Counted from the first letter of the stretch, positions 20,910 through 34,300 are shown. The stretch is 64,000 nucleotides of DNA from Platanthera guangdongensis (GCA_039583875.1 CM077161.1:66717885-66781884), one strand, 5' to 3'. Program-made: numbers and translations. The notes: generated by a model from the letters alone, not told the origin.

Positions 20910-21668
20910 TGTGTGTGGATTATGTTAAGTCCGGAATCCGCGACCTGTTTGCCCAACCTTCCAGACCGGGAGGGTGGTTCCTCTAGCCGCCAAACATGTC
21001 AAGCCGGCCGGTAATCAGAGACCGGGCGGCCTGTTCCTTCTAGCCGTCGCGCAGGTCAAGTCAGCTGGTCATCAGCGAAACCGGGCAGTCTAAATAGCAA
21101 GCCACCGCCAGCTCTAGCCCAGCTTAACGTCAAGGCCCAGGACCCAGGCATTAAGCTCACCAAGAGGAATCTGCCAGGCCGTATGCTTCCCTCCTTTCTT
21201 CTTTTTTGCTCATTTGCTTCCCCTCACCTCTGCCCGGTTCTCATGCACCCTGGGAAGCCGATAAATTTAGCCATGCCCGCTAGGGCAGGCACCTGAGCCT
21301 ATAAATAGGGGGAGGGTGCACTCCCTAGGACATGCTGACTTGTCTCCGGGAGCTCGCTTGTTAAGAGCTGCAGTCTCAAGTCTAGTACCTTGCGGCTTGT
21401 AGTCCGGCCGGCTTATTCGATTTCCTCTTTTTTCTCCTTCTTGTAACCGCTTCATGGTTAATAAAAGGAAAGCCCGTCATAGGAGTGGCATTTTAAGCCG
21501 CGGCGGCCAAATTCTACTGTTGCCGCTGCCAGCGGCCTCTTTTTCTATCCCTCAGCTACAACCGCAAGTAACTGACTATTCGATAGTCTCCTCTTTTCCC
21601 TTCCTTCCTCGGTGCTCGAACCGTTAGCTGGTGGTGCCCGACTGCCTGTCCGTTTTCGTGCATCAACA
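20910..21668 (+). repeat. D2 3' LTR
   Basis: It ends in the same catcaaca as the D1 LTRs but is clearly diverged, with insertions in U3 (759 bp against about 675). TATAAATA is at 21300-21307 and a poly(A)-type AATAAA at 21460-21465. The hairpin before the TATA box is partly kept (GCCC gctag GGGC). The right flank is integrase sequence of element C. Confidence 0.8.
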
Positions 21669-24166
21669 CCTTGGACGTGAACCGTAGATCACGATCACTA
21701 ACAATACTCTTGATAATTCCGTGCAACCACAAAATATTGCTAAAGTACTATTCTACCAGCTTCTCCACGCAGTCCTCCTTTCGATTCAGGATGAAGTGAG
21801 CCACTTTGGTCAAGCGATCCCCGATCACCCAAATCACATCATTTTCCTTTTACAACCTAGGTAATCTGTGCACAAAATCCATGGAGTTGTCATCAAATTT
21901 CCACTCAGGGATAGGAAGAGGCATCAGGAACCTGCCCGGCTTTTTACACTCAGCGTTCATTGACTACAAAGCTACGCCCCGCTTCAAACCAGGCCACCAA
22001 TAGAATTTCTTCATATCCAAATACATCTTTGTACTGCCTGGATGAATGGAGTACTTCGTGAAATGATCCTCAAACATGAACTCCTCTTAGAGCTTGCTGA
22101 ACTGCGGTACAAAAATACTTTCATCCTTCCTTAAGATCCCATCAATCATCTCCTAGGAACCGCCCTTTCCTTTTTGAGCTTCCACCACAAATGTCTAGAA
22201 CTCCACATCCACATTGGTTTCTACCCGGATACGATTGGATAAGTCATTCTCTAACTCTATCAAGTTCAACCGAGCCATGCTAGACTCACCTCTAGCTACG
22301 CACTCAATGCCAAGGTACTCACAGTCCCCCACCAACCACTCATCATGAGCTTCAGTCGAATTTCCATATCCATAATATTTCCTACTCAAGTCATCGACCA
22401 CCAAGTTGGCCTTACCCAGGATTTACTGAATCGTCACATCGTAGTATCCAAGTAAGTCGACCCACCTGCGTTGCAGCATGTTCAAGTCTTTTTTATCTAG
22501 AAGATACTTCATGTTTTTGTGGTCCGTGAAGAACTCCACCTTTGCACCATATACATAGTGCTACCACAACTTCAACGCAAAAATTATCGTCGGCAACTCC
22601 AAGTCCTGGACGGGGTAGTTCCTCTCATGAGACTTCAACTATCTAGATCCAAAGGCTATCACACTACCATGTTGCACTAGCACGCAACCCAAACCGCAAA
22701 CTGATGCGTCACCGAAAATTTGAAATCCTTGAGTCCCTTTAGGAAGACTTAGGATTGGCGTTGTCATCAGCCTTTCCTTCAAGGTATAAAATGCCTGATT
22801 GCAGTCCTGAGTCCACACAAACTTCTGGTCCTTACAAGTTATAGTAGTGAGGGGTAGAGCTACCCGCAAAAAGTTTTCCCCAAACCTTTAATAGTACCCG
22901 GCTAGTCCAAGGAAACTCTTGTCTTCCGCCACAGTGTTTAGAATTGGCCAATCCCTGATGGCCTCAACTTTTGTTGGATCTACCACCACACCGTCACCAC
23001 TAATCACATAACCCAAAATGCCACCTTCTACAACCAGAACATGCACTTAGGGAACTTTCCATATATCTGGTTCTCTCTCAGAGTCTGCAAGAATACTCTC
23101 AGATGAGACTCATGCTCCGCCTCCAATTTGGAGTTTACAAAAATATTGTCGATGAAGACGACTGCAAACAAGTCTAAGTACTCCCGAAACACTCGGTTCA
23201 TCAACGTAAACTCAAACCTCATCACTGAGAACTCGAAGTGTCCATACCTCATACCTAATGTTGTCTTGGGTATGTCCTCGTCTCGATTCTGTAACTGGTA
23301 GTATCCGGACTTCAATGCAAACTTAGAGTACACCGCTGACCCTACCAAGTGGTCGAACAGGTCATCTATCTATGGATTCAGATATTTATTCTTGACGGTC
23401 AATTTATTCAACCCTCGATAGTCTATGAACAGTCGCATACTACCATCTTTCTTCTTCACAAATAGTACTGGCGCGCTCCATGGCGAAGAGCTGGGTCTAA
23501 TGTACCCCTGCTCCAATATGTCATGCAACTGTACCTTGAGCTCGGGCAACTCCTTCATAGCCCTCGTAAAAGGAAGATGAGACACCAGCCTGGCTTCTGG
23601 CACTAACGCAATCGAGAAATTGATCTCCCGTCGAGGCGATGCCCAAAGAATATCTTGAGGAAACACATCCTCGAATTCTGCCACTACTGACAATTCTCTG
23701 ATTGATAGCTTGGAAAGTTGAACTTCCAACAATGCTACTAAAATTACTCCTTCTCGGATATCTGGCCGCACCAACTGGATGGACGAAAACAGGGAACAGG
23801 CCACACCACTAAGGCCCTCAAATTTGACTTCTATCTTTCCTTCGTTTCTCAGGGTCACCACCTTAGATAGGCAGTCAATGTTGGCACTCTGCTCAACAAG
23901 CCAATCCATCCACAAGATCACATCGAACTCGGCTAATGGTAGAACCGCTACTACCAACACGAATTCAACTCCCCCCAGATTCCAACCAATGCGCCCTTTC
24001 ATCCCGATGGTCATGAAATACCCATTGGGCATAAGCACCCTAAGCTCTGCGTCCATTGAAATGGACTCGATTCCATTTCTTCGGATAAATATTTCCGCAA
24101 GAAAGGAGTGCGACGCTCCCTTGTCGAACAATACCTTAGCGGGGTATCCGAAAACTAGTGCGAAGC
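21669..24166 (-). pseudogene. pol: C pol remnant, catalytic residues lost
   Basis: Minus-strand pol of Tekay type. The protease/RT N-terminal block (24212-23370) has [10 protein letters not shown] where DTGAS is expected, so the catalytic loop is changed. RT (23348-23028) reads FIDN instead of FIDD, and the MPFGLTNA motif is lost. RNase H (22869-22639) keeps FGDASVCGLG. The connection region (22404-22195) precedes the integrase zinc and core remnants (about 22190-21669), which are truncated by the D2 insertion in the SDRD-containing part of the core. The 280-residue block beginning near 24212 stays open across the gag-pol junction. Confidence 0.75.
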
Positions 24167-24238
24167 CCAAAACACAGGCGACACACAAAAAAGTCTCGAA
24201 ATTATAAAGCAATTAAATAAATTTAAACTTTCCCATAC
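24167..24238 (-). other. Gag-pol junction intron-like segment of C, acceptor lost
   Basis: 72 bp on the minus strand. The donor G|GTATGGG is aligned with those of A, B and E. At the acceptor position the sequence is TTTTGG|GCTTCG, so the expected AG has become GG. Position and flanks (DVVTG on one side, start of protease on the other) match the other elements. Confidence 0.5.
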
Positions 24239-25425
24239 CAGTCACCACATCGGGCTGTCGAATCACTTCCTACAACCCAATATTTTATGCCATTGGCTGC
24301 ACGGGTTGGAAATGTGAAGCGCTCGACTCCGCCATTTTTCCTTTTTCCGCAACACTAAGACCGGAACGCACGGAGTGCTCCTACCTCGGCTCCTGCTCAG
24401 CACCACCTTCAATACAAAAACGAGCTATGTGGCCGGGGTTGCCACACTTATAGAACAATGGTGGTACCTTGAAGCGAGATTCCCCCGACGTCGTACTACT
24501 CTTTTCCCAAGACTTGTAGGGATGGGGCTTCTTTTTCCACTTACTACTTCCGCTTCCCTTGCGATTGAGAAGGATTTCCTTCTCCCTATTTTAATGTAAA
24601 TCCCTTATGACATTGGGTTTGTTCTGTCACTTTCCAACATCCTGGCGGCCTCAATCAACTCGTTGAAGCCCATATTCTTCATAGTTATGAGGGGTTGTCT
24701 CAGATTCTCTCTAAACCCATGGTAGAAGAGATTGTCCCTCACTTCATCGTCATCTATGATCATTCCAGCATAATGATCCAATCGAGTAAACTCCTGAACA
24801 TACTCATCCACAGTATTTTCGCATAACACCAAGTGCAAAAACTATCTCTGAAGGGCTAATCTTTTCGACGGAGGGAAATACTTTTTCAAGAAGGCATTCC
24901 CAAACTCTTCTATAGACGGGGCACGTCCAGGAAACTTGCGGGCGCAATGGATCACCCACCACAACTTAGAGTCACCTTCTAACATGAAGGTCGTAAACTC
25001 AGACTGCTTCTCTTCTGGCATCTCTGACGCCCTCAGCAGTTCTTGAATCCTCGCCCACCAATCCTCTGCATCGGTCGGCATGCCAACTTCATTGAATGTT
25101 AGAGGATGGAAACTCAGAAAATACTTCATATCTCGGTCTCCATGCCCGACGAACACTCTCTCAACCAGCATCTCTGCTAGACTGGTTCCTCTGCTTGGTA
25201 TGACTGGTGCTGCATCCGTGGTAATAGGAGTCGCTACTTGTGCAACATGGGTAAAAACTTATGTTGTCGCTGCGGATTGGGCCGCTTCCATTGCCTATGC
25301 TATCATATGACATAAGTCGGCTAGGGTTACAACCATGCCCATCAGACCTGGAGCAGCAGCACTGCTCGCCGAAGGCTCCTCTTATGGACTCGACGTCTCC
25401 GCCTCGTCGCTTCCACCATTAGCAA
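24239..25425 (-). pseudogene. gag: C gag remnant
   Basis: Blocks 25171-24842 and 24838-24605 read as Tekay gag: MKYFLSFHPLTFNEVGMPTD, FMLEGDSKLWW, NAFLKKYFPP, then DEYVQEFTRLDHYAGMI. The zinc knuckle near 24395-24450 reads FYKCGNPGHIARFC, so its first cysteine is lost. Several stops interrupt the N-terminal part up to about 25425. Confidence 0.7.
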
Positions 25426-25570
25426 AACCAAGGTAAAACAAGAATCAACATCTATCCCAAAACATAGACACAAGGACACTCATGGTCCCGTAATACTCCT
25501 ATGCGGATAGCTTCTTAACACGATCCGATATGACAAAACAACCACTAAATATTACCTTGAACACTAACCT

Positions 25571-25583
25571 GACATTGATACCA
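25571..25583 (-). promoter_or_regulatory. C primer binding site
   Basis: On the minus strand TGGTATCAATGTC follows the LTR end with a 3-base spacer. It matches the initiator-Met tRNA site (TGGTATCAGAGC type) over its first eight bases. The corresponding A site is 57951-57961 and the B site is 29872-29882. Confidence 0.7.
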
Positions 25584-25586
25584 AAT

Positions 25587-26080
25587 TGTAACACCTCATC
25601 TGTAATGACCGTATAATATGGGTTTGGTCGGGGCTCCGCAACATACAAACCCCACAGCTTAAGAATTATAAGATGATATAAACTACCCAACACAAAACTC
25701 ACACTAAACACAGCGGAAACAAACATCAAGACTAGAAGTTATCCACTAGCATAAGAGTATGAAATCAGCCTTAAGGCCTAACAATATTTTTGTGTCCAAA
25801 ACTTAAACAATACCATATCAAAGTGTAATAGCACTCCTAGGCTACCTCGGCATGCAAGCCAGATCACAGTACAATAAGCATAACATTCACCCAAACAAAG
25901 TTTCCAAATAAAGAGATCACTTCATGAGTCTTAGGCCTTTTTGGCCGGGCAGCTTGATTTTGCTTGTGATCCTTGCCCTACAAAAATTGGTGGTAACGTG
26001 GGTCAGCAAAGGTTGACCTCAACTATATAACCAACACATCTCCTCCCAGCCGTCCCTAGCAGACCCAGGGGCACTCCATC
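25587..26080 (-). repeat. C 5' LTR, first segment
   Basis: It begins tgtaacacctcatct next to the primer site and runs to the insertion point of A. The last five bases, ccatc, are the TSD of A, repeated at 60225-60229 where the LTR continues. Confidence 0.75.
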
Positions 26081-27557
26081 TGTAACACCCCCTATCCGTC
26101 GCATAGCATATAGCAGTAGGTCCGACCGGGGCCCGACGTCATATACCACAAACAGACTGGGTGGTTACTCAATGGAAACCATCCAACCAATCACAACGTC
26201 CAACACAAAGCATTCTATCGGAAGCAGTTTAAATAGTTGCAATTAAAAAAACCCAGCAACAAGCATGAATGTCCACTAATAAGCCAAGAAGGAATGAAGT
26301 ACATACACAAGTACTGGCCTTAAGGCCTTACAAATAGTGTACTCAAATTACATGTTTTTCATACCACGGCACGCAGGCCGGTCATACATGAATAAAAGCA
26401 AGTAAACACTCCAATTAGGCCTTCGAGGGATGGCTTTGCAATTTGGGCTTTACCCCGCTATTGACCGCTTGGTCCAGCAACACTTGCAAGCAACAAACCA
26501 CCACACGGTGGCAAACAAAAGCAACAGTCAGCAATGCTGACCAAATTATAATGATCCCGCCCCCAATTCGGGGCAGCGATGCTCCTTCCCTGCACTTATT
26601 AGCATAACCAACAATATATAAATATATATTGCATCACAGGCCCCGTGCACTCAGGGCACATTCTCGGTGAACCGGCCAATGTCACGTCAATTTAAGCCAT
26701 AGACATTCCGGACTCACCACCGCCACTTTGACATCCAAACATATGAGCATTTTGTCTTCCCGGCATGGGTCACGTCAATTTAAGCCATAGACCGCCGAAG
26801 ACCCTCATCTATGCCAACGGCTCTAACCGAACGTCATAGAATGGGTACGGTTCCATCTGACCCGTGCTCACATCGCAACGACAATTTAAGCCATATGTGC
26901 AGGTCAAACGTCTCCGAGTCCCGTTTCCAACACATACTTCACATAGCCCGGTTATGTTCAAGTTGGCTCCCAGGCCACCAAGTTGGCAAGATCACGCATC
27001 CGCCCAGTTTTCCGGGTGCACCTTAGGGTTAATCCCCAAGGCTCCTGGTTGCAATCTACCACGTAGAAAACCCAAAAAACAAACATTCACACGGAGTCTT
27101 CTCCGGCATTTATGTAATGCAACATCACCGATCCAGAACAACATGTCTGGATAGGCTTCACACATCATGCCTATGTCCGTTCTCGATTACGGACTCTACA
27201 CAACAGGGACTTCACATATCTACCGGAAGGAACGCTTCCAACTCACCGCAAACTCGCGAGAGCGGGCTTCCTATGCAAAAGAAGGAGTACTTCACATGCT
27301 CAAGTAGAGAATCGTTACCCTAGCGTTCTTCCTTGGCGCCATGGAAATGTACGCGGATGAAATGCACCGCAATCTCCTTGCCTTCGTAGATCCGAAGTCG
27401 GCTCGCGATTTGGAGCACTAAAACTCCTCCAAAGACTGGATCTAAGCTTCTTCCTCTCATTTGCTCTCCCCTCTCTAGGATTTATACAGAGAAATACGAC
27501 AGAAACATAAGGGTTTTGAAACCCTTCTCTCGGGTATAACCCTTTCGGGATAACCAC
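26081..27557 (-). repeat. A 3' LTR, first segment
   Basis: It aligns with 57965-59475 of the 5' LTR from the tgtaacacc start. It is interrupted by element B after cctttcgggataaccac. The ORFs inside it have no counterpart outside LTR sequence and are not genes. Confidence 0.85.
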
Positions 27558-29868
27558 TGTAACGCCCCGAAACTCAAAAGAGCGATGGGGGAAGTTTTGG
27601 GCCAGATTTGGAATCTGGCAGTAGGCACACAGCCTGGGACATGGGCATGTCCCAGGGCGTGTCAGACTGCAGTCGACGACTTGGCCGCGAAGACGACGAA
27701 TTTCGGTCGACATTGTGTCGAGACAGGGCACACGGCCTGAGACACGGGCGTGTCTCAGGGCGTGTCGATCCCCTGTCGACGTTCGGCCCGGGGTGTCGAC
27801 GATTTTCGCTCGACGAAGTGTGGAGATGGGGCACACGGCCAGAGACACGGGCGTGTCTCAGGGCGTGTCAAGCCCGTGTCGACAATCGGCCTGGGGTGTC
27901 GACATTTTTCGCTCGACGATGTGTCGAGACAAGGAACACGGCCTAGGACACGGGCGTGTCCAAGGCCGTGTCGGGTGCTCGACGAACTTCACTCGACGAA
28001 GTGTCGAGACCGTGAACACGGCCTGGCGCCCAGGCGTATTGAGGTCTAATACGGGCAAGGACACGGGCGTGTCCAGTACCCGTGTAGTTCTCGGTTTGTT
28101 TTCGGGCTAAATCGATGGGGGCACACGGCCGACCACACGGCCATGTCAGTTGGAACACAAGCATGTCAGGTCGAACATGGGCGTGTCGGATGCCCGTGTG
28201 TTGTTCCAGGCGCGTCGATTTTGACGGCGAATGAGACACACGGCCCTAGACACGAGCGTGTATCAGGCCGTGTTCGGTCCAGATTGTACATTTCAGTCCC
28301 GAATCAAGGTCGTTCGTTTCTTTAACTTGGGATCCGACGGTTGGGGGTTGTTCCTGATGGGATATTCCCGGGATTGGACCTTTGAAACCCTCACTTTTGC
28401 TTGAGTGGTTATCTTTCTAAAGTATAGAGAGAGAGAGGAGAGCCAAGGGAGGAAGAAGAATCTAGATCCGACCATTGGAGGAGCTTCGAAGCTCCAAATC
28501 GCGAGCCGACTCCGGATCTACGGAGGCAAAGAGAGTGCGGTGCTTTTCATCTGCTTACTTTTCCATGGCCCCAAAGAAGAACGCTAGGGTAACGATTCTC
28601 TTCTTGAGCATGTGAAGCTCTCCTTTGCATAGGAAGCCCGCTCTCGCGAGTTTGCGGTGAGTTGGAGGCGTTCCTTCAGGTAGATATGTAAAGTCCCCGT
28701 TGTTTAGAGTCCGTAAGTAAGAACGGACATAGACATGACGTGTAAAGCCTACCCGGACATGTTGGTCTGGATCGGTGATGTTGCATTGCATAAATGTTGG
28801 AGAAGACTTCGTGCGTTTGGTTGTTTTCGGGTTTTCTACACGGTAGATTGCAATAGGGAGCCTTGGGGATTAACCCAAAGGTGCACCCGGAAAACTGGGC
28901 GGATGCGTAATCTTGGCAACTTGGAGGCCTGAGAACCAACTTGAACATAACCGAGTTATGTGAAATGTGTGACGGAAATGGGACACGGGAGAAGTTTGAC
29001 CCGCGCATATGGCTTAAACTGTCGTTGTGATGTGAGCACGGGTTAGATGGAACTGTACCCATTCTATGTCGTTCGGTTAAAGAGACCTAAGGGTACGTGG
29101 CACTTGCCGTTGGCATAGATTAGGGTTTTTGGCGGTCTATGCCTTAAATTGTCGTGACCCAGACCAAGAAGACAAAATGCTCATAGGTTTGGCCATCAAA
29201 TTGTCGGTGGTGAGTCCGGAATGTCTATGGCTTTAATTGACGTGACATTGGTCGGTTCACCGAATATGTGCCCTAAGAGCACGGGGCGTGTGGCCGTGCG
29301 AGCCAGCGCCTGTGATGAAATGTATATTGTTATACTGCTTGGTTGTGCTAATAAGTGCTGGGAAGGAGCATCGCCGCCCCGAATTGGGGTGGGATCGTTA
29401 AAATTTGGTCAGCATTACTGACCGTTGCCTTTGTTTGCCACAGTGCGGTGGTTTTGTTGCTTGCAGGTGCAGCTGGACCAAGCGGTCAATAGCGGGCTAA
29501 AGCCCAAATTGCGAAGCCAGCCCTCAAAGGCCTAATTGGAGTGTTTACTGTTTTTACTCATGTATGACCGACCTGCGTGTCGTGGTTTGTAAAACATGTA
29601 ATATTGAAGTAAACCATTTTGTAAGTCCTTAAGGCTTGTACTCGTGTATGTACGAGATTCCTATTTGGTTTATTAGTGGACATTCGTGCTCTTTGTGCTG
29701 GGTTCTTTATTGCAACTTAAACTGCTTCCGCTAGAATGCTCTGTGTAGGATGTTTTGATTGGTTGGATGGTTTTCATTGAGTAACCACCCGGTCTGTCTG
29801 TGGTATATGGCGTCGGGCCCTGGCCGGACCTACTGCTATATGCTATGCGACGGATTGGGGGTGTTACA
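27558..29868 (+). repeat. B 5' LTR
   Basis: 2311 bp. U3 (about 27620-28280) is built of roughly 85-105 bp tandem units that start with a TGTCGAGAC-like segment. Each contains a GACACGGGCGTGTC near-palindrome plus TGTCGACA or CTCGACGA elements. R/U5 is shared with A, E and the solo LTR. The several overlapping ORFs here arise from the repeat composition. Confidence 0.9.
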
Positions 29869-30093
29869 ATTTGGTATCAGACTACTGGTTTTGGTCGGGC
29901 TTAAGATGAATTCGTGGGCGAATTCTTTTTAAGTGGTGGTGAGCACATTGTGTGCGTCATCGTTATAACAGTAAAAGAACCCATGAATGTCCACGTAGGA
30001 ATGAAAATACAGGTGTTTGAGGAACCTGCGTGTTCCTATAATTGTTGTTTGCAATTCTATTTGGTCGCTTAACGGTGTTTTGTAGCACTATAG

Positions 30094-31236
30094 ATGACCA
30101 GAAGTTGTGCTGGGCCGTCAGAACGTCGAGTTTCTGAGGCTAGCAGTGCACCTAATAAAGCTCCTACAACACCTCTATCGGCTGAGACCATACGATTGGT
30201 GGCCGAAGCAGTGTTATCCATGATTAATGCGCAGCCTGCAAGGCAAACGTAGCAGCCCGCTCCTGCGATGGAGCAGGTACCGCTGCAAGCGACTGAGCCG
30301 AGGAGAGTGGAACAGGTAGTAGTGGAGCCGTTGGTGCCAAGGAGGGAAACCGAGAGGCAGCTTAAGAATGTCATGAGCTTTAATCCTCCGGTATTCTCGG
30401 GGTTGGGAACCCCATCTCAAGCTGAATACTGGCACTCCAGGGTGAAGAGAGTCATGACAGCAACGGAGACGGATGAGTGGCAAATGACCACCATTGCTAC
30501 GTTCCTTTCGGACGGTGAAGCGAGATTATGGTGGGAAGGATTGGAGCTGCATCATTTGAGAGGTAGACAACTTACAGACGTCCCGATGGAAGAGTTCTCG
30601 GGATTGTTCTTAGCAAGGTACCTCCCTTCTACTCAGAGGATTTCGATGGAGAACGAGTTCCTGAAGTTGGTACAAGGGGACAGTAGTGTGGATGAATATC
30701 TCCACGAGTTTACTCGCTTGAGTCGATATGCTAGCTCCACCATTGAGGATGAGGAGCGCAAGACGAATAGATTATACGAAGGGTTGAGAGATGAGTTAAG
30801 GTCACTACTCTCGGGGCCGATGACGCAGGTTTCTTAACCTTGGTCAACACGGCCCGGTCCTTGGAGAAGGACATGAAGAATGTCCAAGCGAAGAAGAGTG
30901 TTGGCGACAAGAAATCTGAGTTCAAAGTGCCGACTACTTCAAAGTCCGGCTATCGAAGGTCCTTCAAGAAGCATAGGACTTCAGGTCCAGCTCCTTCTGG
31001 TGCTTCTGGGGTGAGTACGGGTCGGACCCCGGGCACGTGTTTTACTTGTGGAAAGTCGGGGCACTTTGCCCGCGATTGTTGGAGCGGACGTCCCATGTCC
31101 GAAAGGAAGCCGGGAGTTACTTACGAAGAGAAGGGCAAGGCGGTGGAGTCGACCGCATCCCACTATGCACCGGCCCAACCAAGGGTCTATAATCTTGGCC
31201 AACAGGAGGCCATCAAACAGGCGGATGTGGTGACAG
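30094..31236 (+). pseudogene. gag: B gag
   Basis: Tekay-type Gag. ATG 30094 starts MTRSCAGPSE. Core motifs are LKNVMSFNPPVFSGLG, TTIATFLSDGEARLWW, LFLARYLPS and DEYLHEFTRLSRYA, then the zinc knuckle CFTCGKSGHFARDC near 31037-31080. Damage is limited: a TAG at 30250-30252 (probably from CAG), and a single-base deletion near 30828 that moves the frame before the NTARSLEK stretch. The exon ends at the intron-like donor at 31236/31237; unspliced translation would stop at 31245-31247. Confidence 0.8.
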
Positions 31237-31312
31237 GTACGGTTTAATTTATAGCAAATCAATTTCTTTAAATACTTGTTATGCACATGTTACCTTACCA
31301 CTGCTTGTTTAG
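31237..31312 (+). other. Gag-pol junction intron-like segment of B
   Basis: 76 bp, donor GACAG|GTACGG, acceptor TTGTTTAG|GA with a pyrimidine-rich approach. The exon ends one base into a codon. Joining 31236 to 31313 completes that codon and puts the protease ORF (LFDTGASHSF) in frame with gag. Unspliced RNA gives Gag only; spliced RNA would give Gag-Pol. Homologous segments are present in A, C and E. Confidence 0.7.
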
Positions 31313-34300
31313 GATTTGTTTTGATTTGTGAAAATCCGGCAAGAGCACTCTTCGATACGGGAGCTTCACACTCCTTCTTGTCCGAAGGATTTATATCACG
31401 CATCGGAGTCCGTTCTTCGATGGTGAAGGATAAGTTGGATGTGTTGTTGCCCAATGGGTGTTCGATGCACGCGGATAGAATCTGCGGTGTTAAGATTCGT
31501 ATTGGGAATCAGGTGTTCGATCTGCAAGCATCGTTTCTTCCGTTGGTGGAGTTTGACGTTATATTTGGCATGGACTGACTCTCGAAGCAGCAGGCCTATA
31601 TTGATTGCGGTCGCAAGGAAGTCAAGCTTGGAGCAGTCGTGAGACGAATTTTACGGGCTTAAAGGGGTCGAGCAAGACATTGATGTCTGCTCTTCAAGTG
31701 GTGAAGGCGGTTCGTACCGGTGCAGAACTGTTCTTTACACTAGTGGAGGTTGCAAAGCCGAAGCCCGGATTGGATTGTATTTCAGTGGTATCGGAATTCC
31801 CTGATGTGTTCCCCGCAGATCTTCCTGGAGCCCCGCCTCAGCGGGAGATAGATTTCACGATTGAGCTTGTGCCAGGTGCAAAGCTTGTGTCACGATCTCC
31901 GTATCGGCTAGCGCCTAAGGAAATGGCGGAGCTGAAGGTTCAACTGCAAGAGTTGTTGGAGCAAGGGTATGTGCGCCCAAGTTCTTCGCCTTGGAGCGCG
32001 CTGGTACTCTTTGTTAAGAAGAAGGACGTAAGCTTGAGGATTTATATTGATTATTGGGAGCTCAACAATTTGACGGAAAAGAACAAGTACCCGATCCCCC
32101 GGATCGATGATCTTTTTGATCAGTTGGTCGGGTCGACGGTGTACTCGAAGTTGGATCTCAAGTCTGGGTACTATCAGCTGCGAATAAGGGAGAGTGATAT
32201 CTTGAAGACAGCGTTCAGTATGAGATACGGACATTATGAGTTTACGGTCATGCCGTTTGGGCTGACTAATGCGACGTCAGTGTTCATGGATTTGATGAAC
32301 AAGACCTTCAGGGAGTACTTGAACCATTTTGTGATCGTCTTCATCGACGATATTTTGGTGTACTCGCAGAGTGAGGAAGATCACTTCAAGCATCTTCGTT
32401 TGGTTTTGGAGACGCTAAGGAGGAATTAGTTGTATGCCAAGTTCTCGAATTGCGAGTTTTGGTTATCCTCAGTGGCGTTCCTCGGTCATATAGTGAGTGG
32501 AGAGGGTATTGCTCTGGATCCGGCGAAGATTGTTGCGATACGGGAGTGGCCTGAGCTTTCTATGGTAGCGGAAGTCCGGAGCTTTCTGGGGCTTGCCGGC
32601 TATTATAGGCACTTCATAGAGAACTTCTCGCGGATAGAGTTATCTCTCACTACTTTGACGAGGAAGGAGCAGAAGTTCGTTTGGACGCCTGAGTGCGCGC
32701 GAGCTTTTGAGGAGTTGAAATGTCGGTTGACCACGGCGCCTGTGCTGAGTTCGCCATGTGGGACCAAAGGTTATGAGATTTATTGCGACGCTTCGGGCAG
32801 CGGTTTGGGTTGCGTGCTACTGCAACACAGAAGTGTAATAGCCTATGGCTCGAGACAGCTAAAAGTGAATGAAAGGAACTATCCGGTCCATGACTTGGAG
32901 TTAGCGGCAGTGATTTTTGCCTTGAAGCCGTGGAGGCATTATTTGTACGGTGTGAAGATTGATATCTACACCGATCATAAGAGCCTGAAGTATCTGATTG
33001 ATTAGAAAGATCTGAATATGCGGCAGCGTAGATGGATGGAGTTCTTGGGAGACTATACATTCAAGATCCATTACGTGCTTGGTAAAGGGAATGCGATTGC
33101 GGACGCGTTGAGTCGCCGAGCCCCAACTCAAGCCAATTGGCTATCGATGCATGATGAGCGGTTGGTGCGGGAGTTGGTGGCATTGGAGATTGTTTGTGTA
33201 GATAAGCAATCATGTGCTGAAGCAGTACTGAATTGGACTGATGTCCAATATGACCTGACTGATCGGATTCGGCAGGCTTTGGATTTGGATGACCACTTGA
33301 AGCAGTTCAAGGAAGAGGCTCTGGATGGGTCAGATTCCCAATTTATCGTGGAGGACGGATTACTTTGGAAAGACGGTCGTCTGTGTGTCCCAAGTGTGGG
33401 CAATCTGTGGGTGGAATTGTTGTACGAGGCATACCATACTAAGTACTCGATTCACCCGGGGAGCACAAAGATTTACCGCGATGTAAATAAACTGTTTTGG
33501 TGGTCGGGTTTGAAGTAGGATGTGACGCTCTAAGTAGCGAAGCGCCAAACTTGCGCCTTGGTGAAGGCCGAGTGCCAAAAGCCGCGAGGATTTCTTAAGT
33601 CCTTGCCTATTCCGGAGTGGAAATTCGACGACATATCTATGGACTTTGTGCACGGTTTGCCAAGGTCGCAAAAGGGGAACGACGCCATTTGGGTTGTCGT
33701 AGATCGGCTAACGAAGGTGTCACATTTCATTCCACATAGGAAAGATGATCCGGTGGAGAAGTTGGCAAAACTGTATGTGGATAACATTATACGGCTTCAC
33801 GGTGTGCCCCGCAGCATCGTGAGTGACCGAGATGGGCAGTTCACGTCCAATGATTGGAGGTTTGTGCAGCAAATGTTGGGAACAAAGCTAAAATTCAGCA
33901 CAGCCTTCCATCCGCAAACGGATGGGCAGACCGAGAGGGTCAATAGAACTATGGAAGACATGCTTCGCATGTGTGTCTTGGATTTTGGAAAGCAATGGGA
34001 AGACCATCTTTATTTGGTGGAGTTTGCATACAACAATAGCTACCAAGAGAGTATTCAAATGACACCCTTCGAGGCCCTATATGGTAGAAAATGTCGCACG
34101 CCTTTGTATTAGCTAGAAACAGGTGAGTCAAAGTTATATAAGCGAGTAGAAATGGAGGATGCTACTTCGTTGGTGCGTACCATTCGGGAGAGGTTGCTTA
34201 TCGCTCAGGACCGTCAAGCGAAGTATTATAATGCCAAGCACAGGAACGTGGATTTCGTTGTGGGCGACTATGTGTACTTAAAGATCAAGCCGTTTAAGGG

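Larger units (their letters stand above)
8628..21668 (+). mobile_element. D2: second Tat-like element, interrupted by D1 and E
   Basis: Visible parts are 8628-11543 and 19755-21668. They match D1 in order: antisense gene b, antisense gene a, 3' LTR. D1 is inserted at 8627/8628 and the gypsy element E at 11543/11544 (TSD actgc). The 5' part of D2, including any gag, must lie left of the window beyond D1. At 21668/21669 the D2 LTR ends inside the integrase region of element C, so D2 was inserted into C. D2 is more decayed than D1. Confidence 0.8.

Noticed and set aside
27608..28110. Several overlapping ORFs of 70-130 codons in the B LTR, repeated at 48064-48514
   Set aside because: They follow the Arg/Pro/Thr-rich composition of the U3 tandem units, occur in several frames at once and lie in LTR sequence upstream of the coding region.
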